Shown in pieces: positions 51,576 to 60,580 of a stretch of 64,000 nucleotides of DNA. The DNA is from Halosegnis longus (GTDB taxonomy: Archaea > Halobacteriota > Halobacteria > Halobacteriales > Haloarculaceae): the NCBI RefSeq assembly GCF_009663395.1, contig NZ_QKNW01000001.1, positions 2,170,001 to 2,234,000 of the forward strand, given 5' to 3'. The notes under the pieces are model-generated. The model did not search any database and had not been told where the DNA came from. It worked only from the letters and a program-made list of their open reading frames with translations. The translations under genes were made by a program, and so were the position numbers. Position 1 is the first letter of the stretch. Every line of letters starts with the position of its first letter.

Positions 51576-52106
51576 CTATCGTTCACCCGGTGGCTCCGAC
51601 CGGCCGTCGAGAAACGACCGTTCCGCATCGGAGAGGTCGCGCCCGCGGTACCGGTCGAGTCCCGCCCGGTAGGCCTGGGTGTCGGCGTCATGGGGCCGTT
51701 GGAGCACCAGTTCGGCGATGCCCGTCGTCTCGCCGGTGAAGCCGAAGCCGGCCTTGTAGAGGGCCTCGTACGCGAACGGATTGTTGACGGCGATTCGAAC
51801 GCGGTCGTAGCTATCGAGGAGGTCGCCGCTCACACGCTCACAGAGGCGCGCACCGAGACCCTCACCCCGGCGGTCCTGCCGCACCGTGACGTACCGGAGC
51901 CACGCGGTCCGGTCGTCGGTTCGGTCCTCGTTGAACGCGACCGCTGCGACGACCGACTCGTCGAACTCGCCGTCGCCCGGCCTCCCCTCGCGAAAGACGC
52001 CCTTCCCCGTGTTCGTCATGACGAACTTCCCGGCGTAGCTGAACCGCTGCCAGTCGAGTCGGATGGATGGGCCGCCGGTCGCATCGCCGAGTGTCTCGAA
52101 CTCCAC
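51576..52106 (-). CDS. GNAT-family N-acetyltransferase
   Basis: A 176-residue GNAT protein. The acetyl-CoA motif is VTVRQDRRGEGLGARLCE near residues 93-110 (V-x-x-x-x-R/Q-G-x-G/A), with NPFAYEALYKAGFGFTGE near 128 as the last part of the fold. Acceptor unknown. Divergent from the DUF3054 gene, 65 bp away. Confidence 0.82.
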   Translation of the reverse strand: MEFETLGDATGGPSIRLDWQRFSYAGKFVMTNTGKGVFREGRPGDGEFDESVVAAVAFNEDRTDDRTAWLRYVTVRQDRRGEGLGARLCERVSGDLLDSYDRVRIAVNNPFAYEALYKAGFGFTGETTGIAELVLQRPHDADTQAYRAGLDRYRGRDLSDAERSFLDGRSEPPGER

Positions 52107-52171
52107 ACCAGAGGGAGGAAGCGTGCGGAAAAAAGCGCGACGCCTAAACCGTCTCCGCCCCGACTGCGCGT

Positions 52172-52567
52172 ATGTTCCGGGCTGGCGTCACGACCGACCG
52201 CCGCGTCGGGCTCGTGTTGGTCGGCGACCTGCTGTGTATCGCGCTGTTCGCGACGCTGGGAGCGATGCAACACCCCGAAGGCGGGAGCCTGCTCGCTCGC
52301 ATCCCCGAGGTCGCGGCCCCGTTCGTCGTCGGCTGGCTCCTCGTCGGAGTCGCCGTCGGAACGTTGCGAACCGACGCGCTCACGGATACGCGAACCGCCG
52401 TCGTCCGGGCCGCGGCCGGCTGGCTCGGTGCCGACCTGTTCGCGCAGGCGGCGCGGTCGCTGTCGTTCGTTCCCGGTGGCGCTGACCCGGCGTTCTTCGT
52501 CGTGGCGCTGCTGTTCGGCGGTGTGCTGCTTGTCGGCTGGCGCGCGCTCGCGAGCCGGGTCATCTGA
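52172..52567 (+). CDS. DUF3054 membrane protein
   Basis: 131 residues with four hydrophobic helices (VGLVLVGDLLCIALFATLG; APFVVGWLLVGVAVG; TAVVRAAAGWLGADLF; FVVALLFGGVLLVGW). The LGxD/LGAD and short loops match DUF3054. Function unknown. Same direction as the following cyclodeaminase gene, 48 bp before it. Confidence 0.75.
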   Translation: MFRAGVTTDRRVGLVLVGDLLCIALFATLGAMQHPEGGSLLARIPEVAAPFVVGWLLVGVAVGTLRTDALTDTRTAVVRAAAGWLGADLFAQAARSLSFVPGGADPAFFVVALLFGGVLLVGWRALASRVI

Positions 52568-52614
52568 CCGGCCGGTGCCACCAGAGCCAAGAGCATCGCC
52601 CGTGAACGACGGGT

Positions 52615-53604
52615 ATGTCAACGCTGTTTCTCACGAGCGAGGAGACTCGGGGACTGGCGACGATGGCCGACTACGTCGCGGTCGTGCGCGACGGCTACCG
52701 CGAGGTCGGCGGCGGCAGCCCGGCCGAACCGCGACAGAAGCTCCCGCACGAGGAGCCTCCCGGCTTTCTGACCAGCTATCTCGCCATCCTGGAGGAGACG
52801 GGTGCGATGGGCGGGTACACCTACGCGGCCGGCTTCGGCGGCGGCGACGCCCACTTCATGCTCCCGCTGTTCGACGCCGAGAGCGGCGACCCGCTCGCAC
52901 TCATCGACGGTGCGGCGATGAACCCCTACAAGACCGGTGCAGTCGGCGGGGTCGCGGCCGACGCGCTCGCCCGCGAGGACGCCGACACGGTCGCGGTCAT
53001 CGGCTCCGGCCCGCAGGCGAAGGGCCAGCTCCGCGCGCTCGACGTGGTCCGTGACATCCAGACGGTGAACGTCTACTCGCGCACGTCGGAGAACCGCGAG
53101 AGCTTCGCCGCGAGCATGAACGACGAACTCGACGCCTCCGTCGGCGCGGTCGCCTCTTCTGACGCCGCCGTCGAGGGGTCGGACATCGTCGTCACGGCCA
53201 CCTCTGCGCCGGAACCGGTGTTCGACGGCAACCTCCTCGAACCGGGGATGCACGTCACCGCGATGGGACAGTACGACCCCGCCGTGCGCGAGGTGGACAC
53301 GCAGACGGTCGCGAACGCGAAGTACGTTCCCGACCTGCGCGCTCGCGCCTTCTCCGACTCCGGCGAGTTCCTGCAGGCCCGCGAGGAGGGCGCTATCGAC
53401 GACGACCACATCCACGCGGACCTCGGCGAAATCCTCGCCAACCACGCCGCGGGCCGCGAGAACGACGAGGAGATTACGCTGTTCGACTCGGGTGGGACGG
53501 GTATCGAGACGGTCGCCGCCGGCTACATGCTGTACGAGCGCGCCAACGAGCAGGGGCTCGGACAGGAACTCGCGTTCGCACCGGCGAGCGAGGCGCTCCG
53601 ATAA
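52615..53604 (+). CDS. Ornithine cyclodeaminase/mu-crystallin-family (alanine dehydrogenase-like) enzyme
   Basis: A 329-residue NAD(P) enzyme of the OCD/mu-crystallin family. N-terminal dimer domain contains RQKLPHE and MGGYTYAAGF; NAD-binding starts at VAVIGSGPQAKGQ near residue 125; DIVVTATSAPEPVFDG and PGMHVTAMGQYDP follow as in the family. The archaeal alanine dehydrogenases and cyclodeaminases share this form, so amino-acid substrate is open. Confidence 0.82.
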   Translation: MSTLFLTSEETRGLATMADYVAVVRDGYREVGGGSPAEPRQKLPHEEPPGFLTSYLAILEETGAMGGYTYAAGFGGGDAHFMLPLFDAESGDPLALIDGAAMNPYKTGAVGGVAADALAREDADTVAVIGSGPQAKGQLRALDVVRDIQTVNVYSRTSENRESFAASMNDELDASVGAVASSDAAVEGSDIVVTATSAPEPVFDGNLLEPGMHVTAMGQYDPAVREVDTQTVANAKYVPDLRARAFSDSGEFLQAREEGAIDDDHIHADLGEILANHAAGRENDEEITLFDSGGTGIETVAAGYMLYERANEQGLGQELAFAPASEALR

Positions 53605-53706
53605 CCCCGTAGCGTCAACCCCGGATTCGGCCCGATACGTGTCCGTTCTCAGTCGTCCAGTAGATGGGCCGAACGGTTAACACGACTCGCCGGCCACACA
53701 CGGGCG

Positions 53707-54312
53707 ATGGGCGACGACTGGGCGGCGACCCGTCGCGAAATCGAATCGTACACCGAGACGACGCTCGACCGACTGGAATCGGAGTGGAGCGTCGAGAGCC
53801 GCCGACCGACGCTGGAGCTGGGACCGCGCGGCCACGACCCCGACGCGCCGCCGGCCTCGGCGAGTGAGTGTCTCGACCACATCGGCGGTATCGCCTCCGT
53901 CATCGTGTTCTACACCGACGAGCACCGCGAGACGGTGCTGGTGTACAACAGAGCCGGCGGGTGGGAGCCGCCGGGCGGTGTCGTCGAGAACGGGCAGTCG
54001 CTGGCCGAGACGGCGCGCACGGAGGCGCGCGAGGAGACGGGGCTGACGGTGTCGCTCACCGACCTGCTGTACACCCGCACCGTCGAGTTCGCGTTCGCGG
54101 ACGGGTCGACGGTCCCGCTCCCGGTGGCGCAGTTCGTCGGCCACCGGACCGACGGCACGCTCCGAATCGAGCGAGAGGGCCGAACCCACCCGGGGTGTAC
54201 CCGCGCGACGGGGCTGTTCGACATCGAGACGCTCCCCGAGGTGCGCCGGGAACGAGCGGCAATCGCCGACCTGCTGAACGACCCGCCGGCGTGGGAGCCT
54301 GGCGACGAGTGA
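53707..54312 (+). CDS. Nudix hydrolase (second)
   Basis: A 201-residue Nudix protein. A long N-terminal segment (1-55) precedes the Nudix fold (IASVIVFYTDEHRETVLVYN) and the box EPPGGVVENGQSLAETAR then EAREETGL near residues 80-105. Substrate unknown. Overlaps nothing and is convergent with the presenilin-like protease gene, 11 bp away. Confidence 0.84.
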   Translation: MGDDWAATRREIESYTETTLDRLESEWSVESRRPTLELGPRGHDPDAPPASASECLDHIGGIASVIVFYTDEHRETVLVYNRAGGWEPPGGVVENGQSLAETARTEAREETGLTVSLTDLLYTRTVEFAFADGSTVPLPVAQFVGHRTDGTLRIEREGRTHPGCTRATGLFDIETLPEVRRERAAIADLLNDPPAWEPGDE

Positions 54313-54323
54313 GCGGGTGTGAC

Positions 54324-55307
54324 CTACAGATACGGGGCTAACCCGAGCGCCTCGACGAGCGGAATCCCGGCCGCGAGCGCACCGAGGACGTACCCTCCGA
54401 TCGCGCCGCCGTTGAGCAGCGGGAGTCCGGCGTGTGCCCGGCCGGCCGCGACCATCCGCATCAACACGAGCAGTCCCGCGAGCATCCCGACTGCGGCCGT
54501 CACCGCCGGAAGCGGAGCGTCCAGCCCGGGCACGAGCGTCGGCAGGTCCGAGAAGTGGGCCGCACTCGCGATGAGCACCGTCGGCATCACCGCATCGCCC
54601 AGTCCGATGAAGAAGGCGTCGCGCTCGTCGTCACGGTCTCCGTCTGCTGGCTCTGGCTCCGGCTCACCGGCGTCACTCTCCTCGTCTTCGCTTCCGGTCG
54701 CGTCCATCGCGTCGATGAAGGAGTACGACAGCGACAGCGGCATGACGAGAACCACCGGGAGACGGAGATTCATCACGCCGTCGGCGAGGTCGAGCATGTG
54801 CTCGGTGCCGTAGACGGAGATGGCGTCGTACACCGCGAGGATGGCGAGCAGGACGACCGCCGGGAGCACGCCGAACGAGATACCGAACAGGCCGGCCGCG
54901 CCACCACCCATCACGACGCCCGCGGTGTCGATGACGTACCACTCCGGATAGACGAGCATGGCGGCGACGAGCGCGACCGCGACGCCGAGCGCGAGCACCG
55001 GAATCCCGGCGATAGCGACGGGTGGAAACAGAACCGAAAAGACGTAATAACAGATGTACGTCGCGCTGAGCGCGATGACGCCACGCACCAGTAGGTCGGC
55101 GTCGTAGCGGAACGCGAGTAACATCAGGCCGGTCGCGACGAGGATGCCGGCGACGTAGACGACGCTGTTGAGCGGATTGTCGGTCTGGCCGTCGGGCACC
55201 GCCTGGTACCCCGCCGCGTCGAAGGGAGTCACGAGCGCGAGCGCGAGCACCTGCACGAGCACGAACAGGGTGACGATACCCCCGACCGCGACGGCGGTCC
55301 GATTCAT
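54324..55307 (-). CDS. Presenilin-like A22 intramembrane aspartyl protease
   Basis: A 327-residue membrane protease with about nine hydrophobic segments. The catalytic Asp pair is seen as YDAISVYG near residues 160-167 (YD motif) and FFIGLGDAVM near 235 (GXGD motif), with GLPLLNGG near 295 taking the place of the PAL motif. A charged loop (TGSEDEESDAGEPEPEPADGD) separates the two halves. It cleaves membrane-bound peptides; substrate unknown. Confidence 0.85.
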   Translation of the reverse strand: MNRTAVAVGGIVTLFVLVQVLALALVTPFDAAGYQAVPDGQTDNPLNSVVYVAGILVATGLMLLAFRYDADLLVRGVIALSATYICYYVFSVLFPPVAIAGIPVLALGVAVALVAAMLVYPEWYVIDTAGVVMGGGAAGLFGISFGVLPAVVLLAILAVYDAISVYGTEHMLDLADGVMNLRLPVVLVMPLSLSYSFIDAMDATGSEDEESDAGEPEPEPADGDRDDERDAFFIGLGDAVMPTVLIASAAHFSDLPTLVPGLDAPLPAVTAAVGMLAGLLVLMRMVAAGRAHAGLPLLNGGAIGGYVLGALAAGIPLVEALGLAPYL

Positions 55308-55388
55308 ACCTCCACCTCGGCCACCTCCGTGAAGGCGATTTCGACATGCGTATCGCAAGCCACTACCTCACCAGCGCGAACCGTCGGT

Positions 55389-56288
55389 ATGGCCGACCGG
55401 AACACCGTCCTGTTTCTCCTGCTGGCCGCCGTCTGGGGGTCGGCGTTCCCGGTCACGCGCATCGGTCTCGACTACCTGACGCCGACGCTGTTCGCGAGCT
55501 TGCGATTTTACCTCGCGACCGCGGTGATGGTCCCCCTCGCGCTCGGACTCGGGCGTGACCTCCACCTCCGGACGCGGGCCGACGCCTACTACGTCGTCGC
55601 CGGCGGACTCCTGACGGTCGGACTCCACCACGCCCTGCTGTTCGCCGGCCAGCAGTACGTCACCAGCGCGGTCGCGTCGGTCCTCCTCGGGCTGATTCCC
55701 GTCGTCACGCCGGCGCTCCAGCGCGCGGTCGGCACCGACGAGACGATTGCCGCCCTCGACGTGGTCGGCGTGCTCGTCGGCTTCGCCGGCGTCATCGTCA
55801 TCGCGAACCCCGACCTCGCGACGTTCACCGAGAGCGTGCGCGGGGCGGCACTCGTCTTCGGGTCGGCGGTCGCCTTCGCCGCCGGCGCGGTGTTCACCGA
55901 CCGCGTGTCGCCAACCCTCGATGCCGTCGGGGCACAGCCGTGGATGTATCTCATCGGCGCGGTGTCGCTCCATCTGGCGACCGTGCTCCTGCCGGGAAGT
56001 GCGGTCGCGAGCGCGACGGTCGAGCCGCGGGCAATCCTCGCGGTCGGCTACATGGCCGTCGTCGCTGGCGTCGGCGGCTTCACGCTCTACTTCGTACTCC
56101 TGCGCGAGCTTGGGCCGTTCTCGATGGGGCTGCTCGAATACGTCATCCCGCCCTTTGCCGCGCTGACTGGCTACCTACTCCTGCAGGAACCACTCTCCGA
56201 GACGACGCTCGTCGGCTTCGCGCTCGTGGTCGTCGGCTTCCTCGTCGTGAAGCGACGGCAGGTCGCCGACAGCGTCGCCTTTCCGTAG
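55389..56288 (+). CDS. EamA/DMT-family transporter (second)
   Basis: A 299-residue membrane protein with ten hydrophobic helices in two EamA repeats (about 5-135 and 150-290). Starts AAVWGSAFPVTRI, typical for the family. Transport substrate unknown. Divergent from the presenilin-like gene with about 80 bp between, where a SD-like GGAGGT (minus) is present before the latter. Confidence 0.85.
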   Translation: MADRNTVLFLLLAAVWGSAFPVTRIGLDYLTPTLFASLRFYLATAVMVPLALGLGRDLHLRTRADAYYVVAGGLLTVGLHHALLFAGQQYVTSAVASVLLGLIPVVTPALQRAVGTDETIAALDVVGVLVGFAGVIVIANPDLATFTESVRGAALVFGSAVAFAAGAVFTDRVSPTLDAVGAQPWMYLIGAVSLHLATVLLPGSAVASATVEPRAILAVGYMAVVAGVGGFTLYFVLLRELGPFSMGLLEYVIPPFAALTGYLLLQEPLSETTLVGFALVVVGFLVVKRRQVADSVAFP

Positions 56289-56318
56289 GTTTTCCTGCGG
56301 CTGTCGCCACGCTTCGGT

Positions 56319-56903
56319 ATGCACGACATCACGAATCTCGCCGCGGACGAACAGGTGTTCACGAGCAACGTCTTCCTCGTCGAGGGGGAGCGAACGGTCC
56401 TCGTCGACCCCGGTGACGAGTTCGACGTCGTCTCGAAAATCGAGTCGCGTTCGGGCGGTCTCGACGCGGTCATCCTCACTCACACCCACCACGACCACGT
56501 CGGCAACACGGACGGTGTCACGGCGGCGTTCGACGTTGACGTGTGGGGATTCGACCCCGACCACGACCTCGTCGACCACGAAATCGGCGACGAGACGACG
56601 GTCGCGCTCGGCGACTACGAGTACCGCGCGCTCCACACCCCCGGCCACAAGAACGACCACCTCTGTTTCCTGCGCGAGGACGGCCGGGACCTCGTCGCCG
56701 GCGACCTCGTCTTCGCCAACGGTGGCTTCGGTCGGACCGACCTCGACGAGGGTGACCACCCGCGGCTCATCGAGAGTATCGAGCGCGTGCTCGACGCGAC
56801 GGACGACACACTCCAGGCGTTGTACGCCGGCCACGGCCCGACCGTGGACCGCGAGCCGCGCCAGCATATCGAACTCGCACTTCGTAGCGCGCGGATGAGC
56901 TAG
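56319..56903 (+). CDS. Metallo-beta-lactamase-fold hydrolase
   Basis: A 194-residue glyoxalase-II/beta-lactamase-like enzyme with zinc motif THTHHDHVGN near residues 53-62 (HXHXDH) and GHKNDHLC near 110 as the third ligand, plus AGDLVFANGG and YAGHGPTV near 170. Substrate (thioester, lactone, sulfur) unknown. Overlaps the convergent small gene by 4 bp. Confidence 0.83.
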   Translation: MHDITNLAADEQVFTSNVFLVEGERTVLVDPGDEFDVVSKIESRSGGLDAVILTHTHHDHVGNTDGVTAAFDVDVWGFDPDHDLVDHEIGDETTVALGDYEYRALHTPGHKNDHLCFLREDGRDLVAGDLVFANGGFGRTDLDEGDHPRLIESIERVLDATDDTLQALYAGHGPTVDREPRQHIELALRSARMS

Positions 56904-57166
56904 TCGCGCAGACCGTAGAAGCCGGGGCTTTCCTCGTCGTTCGGCTCGGCAAAGCAGAACTCTGCTTCGTTGTCGAGCATCCACGGAATCGCCCAGTCGA
57001 GGAACACGCCCTCCGTCGCGGCGTCGAGTTCGCGGTCCACGTCGACACCCTGCAGCAGCCGCGCAATCTCGTAGACGGTGTACATCGTATCCTCGTCGAG
57101 CACCTCGTCCGGCTCGCGGAACTCGAACTCGCGGACGTCGTCGAACGTCGATTTCGGTCGTGGCAT
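56900..57166 (-). CDS. Small acidic haloarchaeal protein
   Basis: An 88-residue protein starting MPRPKSTFDDVREF with many acidic and aromatic residues and a probable helix EDTMYTVYEIARLLQGVD. It resembles a small haloarchaeal conserved family (I think DUF5827, not verified). Function unknown. Confidence 0.6.
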   Translation of the reverse strand: MPRPKSTFDDVREFEFREPDEVLDEDTMYTVYEIARLLQGVDVDRELDAATEGVFLDWAIPWMLDNEAEFCFAEPNDEESPGFYGLRD

Positions 57167-57357
57167 ACCAGCGGTTGTGAGCGACGGGGTACAAGCGTGT
57201 CGTTGCCAACTCTTCGGGGTGGAACCGAGAGTCGGCCGCTCGATTACTGTTCCACTAGCTAAAACACGCTAATCGTCGGGTCCAACCGAGAGATGTCGGC
57301 CTTGTAGCTAAACGATGCTCCCCAATTTCGTGTACCCACTTCCCGATACGGGCCGAG
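57167..57357. other. Less GC-rich 190-bp gap with short direct repeats
   Basis: Lies 3' of the toxin gene. A segment AACCGAGAG...TCGGCC occurs twice (around 57224-57237 and 57284-57301, the second with an extra ATG in the middle), and AGCTAAA occurs twice (57257 and 57307). Base composition is lower in GC than the surroundings. No gene seen. Confidence 0.45.
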
Positions 57358-57699
57358 CTACGCAGAGATGTAGGCGACCACTTGTCTCACCACGTCCTCA
57401 GTGCGGTCGGCCACGAGCGATGTCAGGTAGTGATCAACATCCACGGCACTGTTGAGCGTCACAAGCGACCACGGCAGGACGTGACTCTGTTCTCCGAGCG
57501 GCTCGCCCTCGTAGTCGTCGTCGCTGAGCGCGAGTGCGGATTCGTGATAGCCCTTCGTGGAAATCAGGGCCGTAATGAGTTGCACACCGTGGCTCTGGAA
57601 ATGAGGGGTTCCAATCACGAGCACTGGGCGACCTTTCTCAGAGAGCGGGTCCGTCGCCCAGATGATATCACCACGCTCTAGTTCATCGAACGGAGTCAC
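57358..57699 (-). CDS. PemK/MazF-like toxin
   Basis: A 113-residue protein. GDIIWATDPLSEKGRPVLVI at residues 9-28 is the MazF/PemK N-terminal pattern and ALISTKGYHES is the middle strand. MazF proteins cleave single-stranded RNA; here the activity is inferred. It lies 3' of the winged-helix gene with a 4-bp overlap, the usual order of antitoxin first. Base use is less GC-rich than the neighbours, hinting at transfer. Confidence 0.75.
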   Translation of the reverse strand: MTPFDELERGDIIWATDPLSEKGRPVLVIGTPHFQSHGVQLITALISTKGYHESALALSDDDYEGEPLGEQSHVLPWSLVTLNSAVDVDHYLTSLVADRTEDVVRQVVAYISA

Positions 57700-58055
57700 T
57701 GTACCTCGTCCATCTCCTCCGTTCGGAGGGCTTCAAGCGACTCTTCGCGGTACTCGCTGTCGGCCGCTTCGTGCTGCCGGTGGAGCTGGTAGGCTGACCG
57801 AAGTCGTTCCGTATCGTCCGTAATTGCCCAGTACGGTCGCTTGTGTCGCACAAGCCCTCGTTCCTTCAGCCGTGAGAGAATCGCATTAACGGCGTCCGCC
57901 TCTAGCCCGAGGCGCTCGGCAACCGTCGCGGCCTTCCACGCTCGGTCGTCATTTCGATCGAGAAACAACACGATTCGTTCGGTGGCGTTCCGTTCGGTGA
58001 ATTCATCTGCGTCGCCGTCTTCGAACTCGTCGATATCGATGGTCCCGCTCGACAT
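57696..58055 (-). CDS. Winged-helix antitoxin candidate (MarR-like)
   Basis: 119 residues. N-terminal 20 are acidic (DIDEFEDGDADEF), followed by a winged helix (RIVLFLDRNDDRAWKAATV, VNAILSRLKERGLV, wing HKRPYWAI) and a charged C-terminal tail (about 85-119). Unlike the usual AbrB/RHH antitoxin of MazF, here the partner is a MarR-type winged helix. It probably binds its own promoter and the toxin. Its start lies next to an AT-rich CTAATTT box. Confidence 0.65.
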   Translation of the reverse strand: MSSGTIDIDEFEDGDADEFTERNATERIVLFLDRNDDRAWKAATVAERLGLEADAVNAILSRLKERGLVRHKRPYWAITDDTERLRSAYQLHRQHEAADSEYREESLEALRTEEMDEVQ

Positions 58056-58154
58056 AGGTGGTTGTTGGGACTGTTGGAAATTAGCTGTTTGGTGTGTTTG
58101 TTACGACCCGAGCCGGCGGCTACGCGGCGAAGAAAAAACGGAGAAGCGGACTGC

Positions 58155-58766
58155 TTACTCGACGCGCGAGACGACGTTCTCGTACTGCTGTGCGACGTTG
58201 TCCCAGTCGACAACGTCGAAGAAGCCGCTGATGAAGTCGCCGCGGGCGGGACCGTAGTCGTAGTAGTACGAGTGTTCCCACACGTCCAGCGCCAGAATCG
58301 GGTGTGACCCCCACAGCGCGCCCTGGTCGTGCTTGTCGACGACGACGTTGCGAAGCTGCTCTGCAACGGGGTCGTAGACGAGCAGCGCCCAGCCACCGGC
58401 TGCGCCTGCAGCGGCCTCGAATTCGCCCTTCCAGCCCTCGTAGGAGCCGAAGTCCTCCTCGATGCGGGCCAGCAGGTCACCCTCCGGTTCGCCACCGCCG
58501 TTGGGGTCCATGTTCTCCCAGAACAGCGTGTGGAGATAATGTCCCGAGCCGTTGTGGGTGACGTTGCGGATGGCGGAGCTGGACGAGCCGAACTCGCCAG
58601 CCTCGCGGTTCTCCGCGAGGGTCTCCTCGGCGCTTTCGAGACCGTTTACGTATCCCTGATGGTGGGTGTCGTGATGCCAGGTGAGCACCTGCTCGGAGAT
58701 GGACGGTTCCAGCGCGTCGTAGTCGTACGGGAGCGGGTCAAGCTCCGGGTTGGAAAATTCACTCAT
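58155..58766 (-). CDS. sod: Superoxide dismutase (Fe/Mn)
   Basis: Converts superoxide to O2 and H2O2. The 203-residue protein has the metal ligands in the usual order: His in LTWHHDTHHQGYVNG (near residue 29), His in GSGHYLHTLFW (near 79), and Asp and His in LALDVWEHSYYYDYG (near 165-169). A Shine-Dalgarno-like GGAGGTT lies 6 nt before the ATG (58773-58779), unlike the leaderless neighbours. Confidence 0.94.
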   Translation of the reverse strand: MSEFSNPELDPLPYDYDALEPSISEQVLTWHHDTHHQGYVNGLESAEETLAENREAGEFGSSSSAIRNVTHNGSGHYLHTLFWENMDPNGGGEPEGDLLARIEEDFGSYEGWKGEFEAAAGAAGGWALLVYDPVAEQLRNVVVDKHDQGALWGSHPILALDVWEHSYYYDYGPARGDFISGFFDVVDWDNVAQQYENVVSRVE

Positions 58767-58772
58767 TGTTGT

Positions 58773-58779
58773 AACCTCC
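58773..58779 (-). promoter_or_regulatory. Shine-Dalgarno site of sod
   Basis: GGAGGTT on the minus strand, 6 nt from the ATG at 58766. A CTTTTTA box near 58800-58807 is the likely TATA element, giving a short leader. Confidence 0.6.
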
Positions 58780-58867
58780 ACTGGATGAAATGCCCGCCGT
58801 GGTAAAAAGGATTGAGGAGCTACCCTCGGATTCCCGGTAGTGCGTTTCAGTAAGAGCGCTTACACGT

Positions 58868-60271
58868 TCACTCGTCGGGGTCTTCGCCGCGGGCGCGTTT
58901 GAACATCGCGAGCGCCTCCTCGCGGCGCTGGCTGTGGTCGACGATTGGCGCGGGATACTCGGGGGCGGCCGACTCGCGTTCCGCCTCGGAGAGCTCGTGC
59001 CACGAGTGGATTGTGTCGGCGTCGACCCCCGCGAGTTCGGGCACGTACTCGCGGATGTACTCGGCGTCGGGGTCGTGACGCTCACCCTGCGACATCGGAT
59101 TGAAGATGCGGAAGTACGGCTGTGCGTCCGTCCCCGTCGAGGCGGCCCACTGCCAGCCGCCGTTGTCGTTGGCGGTGTTGTGGTCCACGAGGTGGTCGCG
59201 GAAATGCTCGTAGCCGTGTCGCCAGTCGGCCAGCAGATCCTTCGTGAGGAAGGAGGCGACGATCATCCGGACGCGGTTGTGCATCCACGCCTCCGCGCGG
59301 AGTTGGCGCATCCCGGCGTCGACAATCGGGTAGCCGGTCTCCCCCTCGCGCCACGCCGCGATTTCGTCGGCGTCGTCGCGCCAGTCGATGCCCTCCTCGT
59401 ACTCGTTGTAGTTCTCCGTGACGACGTGGGGATAGAAGTAGAGGACGTGGTGGTAGAACTCCCGCCACGCGAGTTCACCTTGGTACTCCTCGACGGCCTC
59501 GGCGGCCGCCTCGCTCGGGGCACTCGCCGCCGCGTCCTCGGTGGCTGCGTACACTGTTCGCGGGCCAATGGTGCCCCAGCGCGTGTGGGCAGAGAGCTTC
59601 GAGGTGTTGTCTGCGGCCGGGTCGTCGCGCAGGTCCTCGTACTCGTAGATGGGACCGTCGACGAAGCTGTCGAGTCGCTCCCGTGCTGCAGTCATCCCGC
59701 CGGGTTCGATATCGGCTTCCGGCTCGTCGAAACCTAACTCGAAGAGCGTCGGTAGGTCTTCGCCCGTCACGTTCGCGATAGCATCGGGCGCGTCGTACGG
59801 GTCGGCCTTCTCCCGGTCGCGCCACTTCTTCCAGAAGTAGGTGTACACGGAGTAGGGGTCGCCGTCGTTGGTCCGAATCGAGCCGGGTTCGTGGTGGAGG
59901 GCGTCCTCGTGGTCTTCGAGGGCGACGCCGTCGGAATCGAGCGCCTCCGCGACGGCCGAGTCGCGGTCGCGCGCCAGCCCGGAGTAGCCGGCGTTGCAGT
60001 GGACCGTCTCGGCGTCGTGTTCGACAGCGAGGTCCGGCAGGATCGCTGTCGGGTCGCCGCGCGCGACGTAGAGATCGCCGCCGCGGTCGCGGTACCACTC
60101 GCGGAGTTCGGCGAGCGATTCGAGCATGAAGGCGACGCGGGGCGGCGAGCCGTGCTGGAGAACCCGGTCGTCGAAGACGAACACCGGGAGCACCTCGCCG
60201 TCCTCGCCCGCGGCGGCGAGGCCGACGTTGTCGGTGGCCCGGAGGTCGTCGCGGTGCCAGTGGATGTCCAT
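58868..60271 (-). CDS. phr: Deoxyribodipyrimidine photolyase
   Basis: Light-driven repair of cyclobutane dimers. The 467-residue photolyase/cryptochrome has the N-terminal MTHF-like domain (IHWHRDDLRATDN) and the FAD domain with GELAWREFYHHV, GETGYPIVDAGMRQLR and MHNRVRMIVASFLTKDLL, and WQWAASTGTDAQPYFRIFNP near 375. Typical haloarchaeal class I CPD photolyase. The photoreceptor cofactor is inferred. Confidence 0.92.
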   Translation of the reverse strand: MDIHWHRDDLRATDNVGLAAAGEDGEVLPVFVFDDRVLQHGSPPRVAFMLESLAELREWYRDRGGDLYVARGDPTAILPDLAVEHDAETVHCNAGYSGLARDRDSAVAEALDSDGVALEDHEDALHHEPGSIRTNDGDPYSVYTYFWKKWRDREKADPYDAPDAIANVTGEDLPTLFELGFDEPEADIEPGGMTAARERLDSFVDGPIYEYEDLRDDPAADNTSKLSAHTRWGTIGPRTVYAATEDAAASAPSEAAAEAVEEYQGELAWREFYHHVLYFYPHVVTENYNEYEEGIDWRDDADEIAAWREGETGYPIVDAGMRQLRAEAWMHNRVRMIVASFLTKDLLADWRHGYEHFRDHLVDHNTANDNGGWQWAASTGTDAQPYFRIFNPMSQGERHDPDAEYIREYVPELAGVDADTIHSWHELSEAERESAAPEYPAPIVDHSQRREEALAMFKRARGEDPDE

Positions 60272-60349
60272 ACCGACACGAGGGGCGGCTCCCGTGTATA
60301 GCTATCCCGTCAGCGTCGGGCTTTTGCCCGGCGGTCGCCACCCTCCGGT

Positions 60350-60580
60350 ATGGACCCTGCCGACGTCGAACGACTCATCGAGGAGAACATCCCCGAGGCC
60401 GAGGCGACCGTCTCCCGCGCACGGGGGAAACACGACGACGACCACCTCGAGGCCGAGGTGACGGCTCCGGAGTTCGCCGACCTCTCTCTGCTCGACCAAC
60501 ACCAGCGCGTGTACGACGCGCTCGGGGAACACATGACGACGGACATCCACGCGCTGGAACTGACGACGCGGGCACCCTAG
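60350..60580 (+). CDS. BolA family protein
   Basis: 76 residues: VERLIEENIPEAEATVSRARG then DHLEAEVTAPEFADLSLLDQHQRVYDAL, the BolA/IbaG pattern with the class-II-like KH-type fold. Usually acts with monothiol glutaredoxins in Fe-S supply. Divergent from photolyase and overlapping glpK by 4 bp at its end. Confidence 0.82.
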   Translation: MDPADVERLIEENIPEAEATVSRARGKHDDDHLEAEVTAPEFADLSLLDQHQRVYDALGEHMTTDIHALELTTRAP

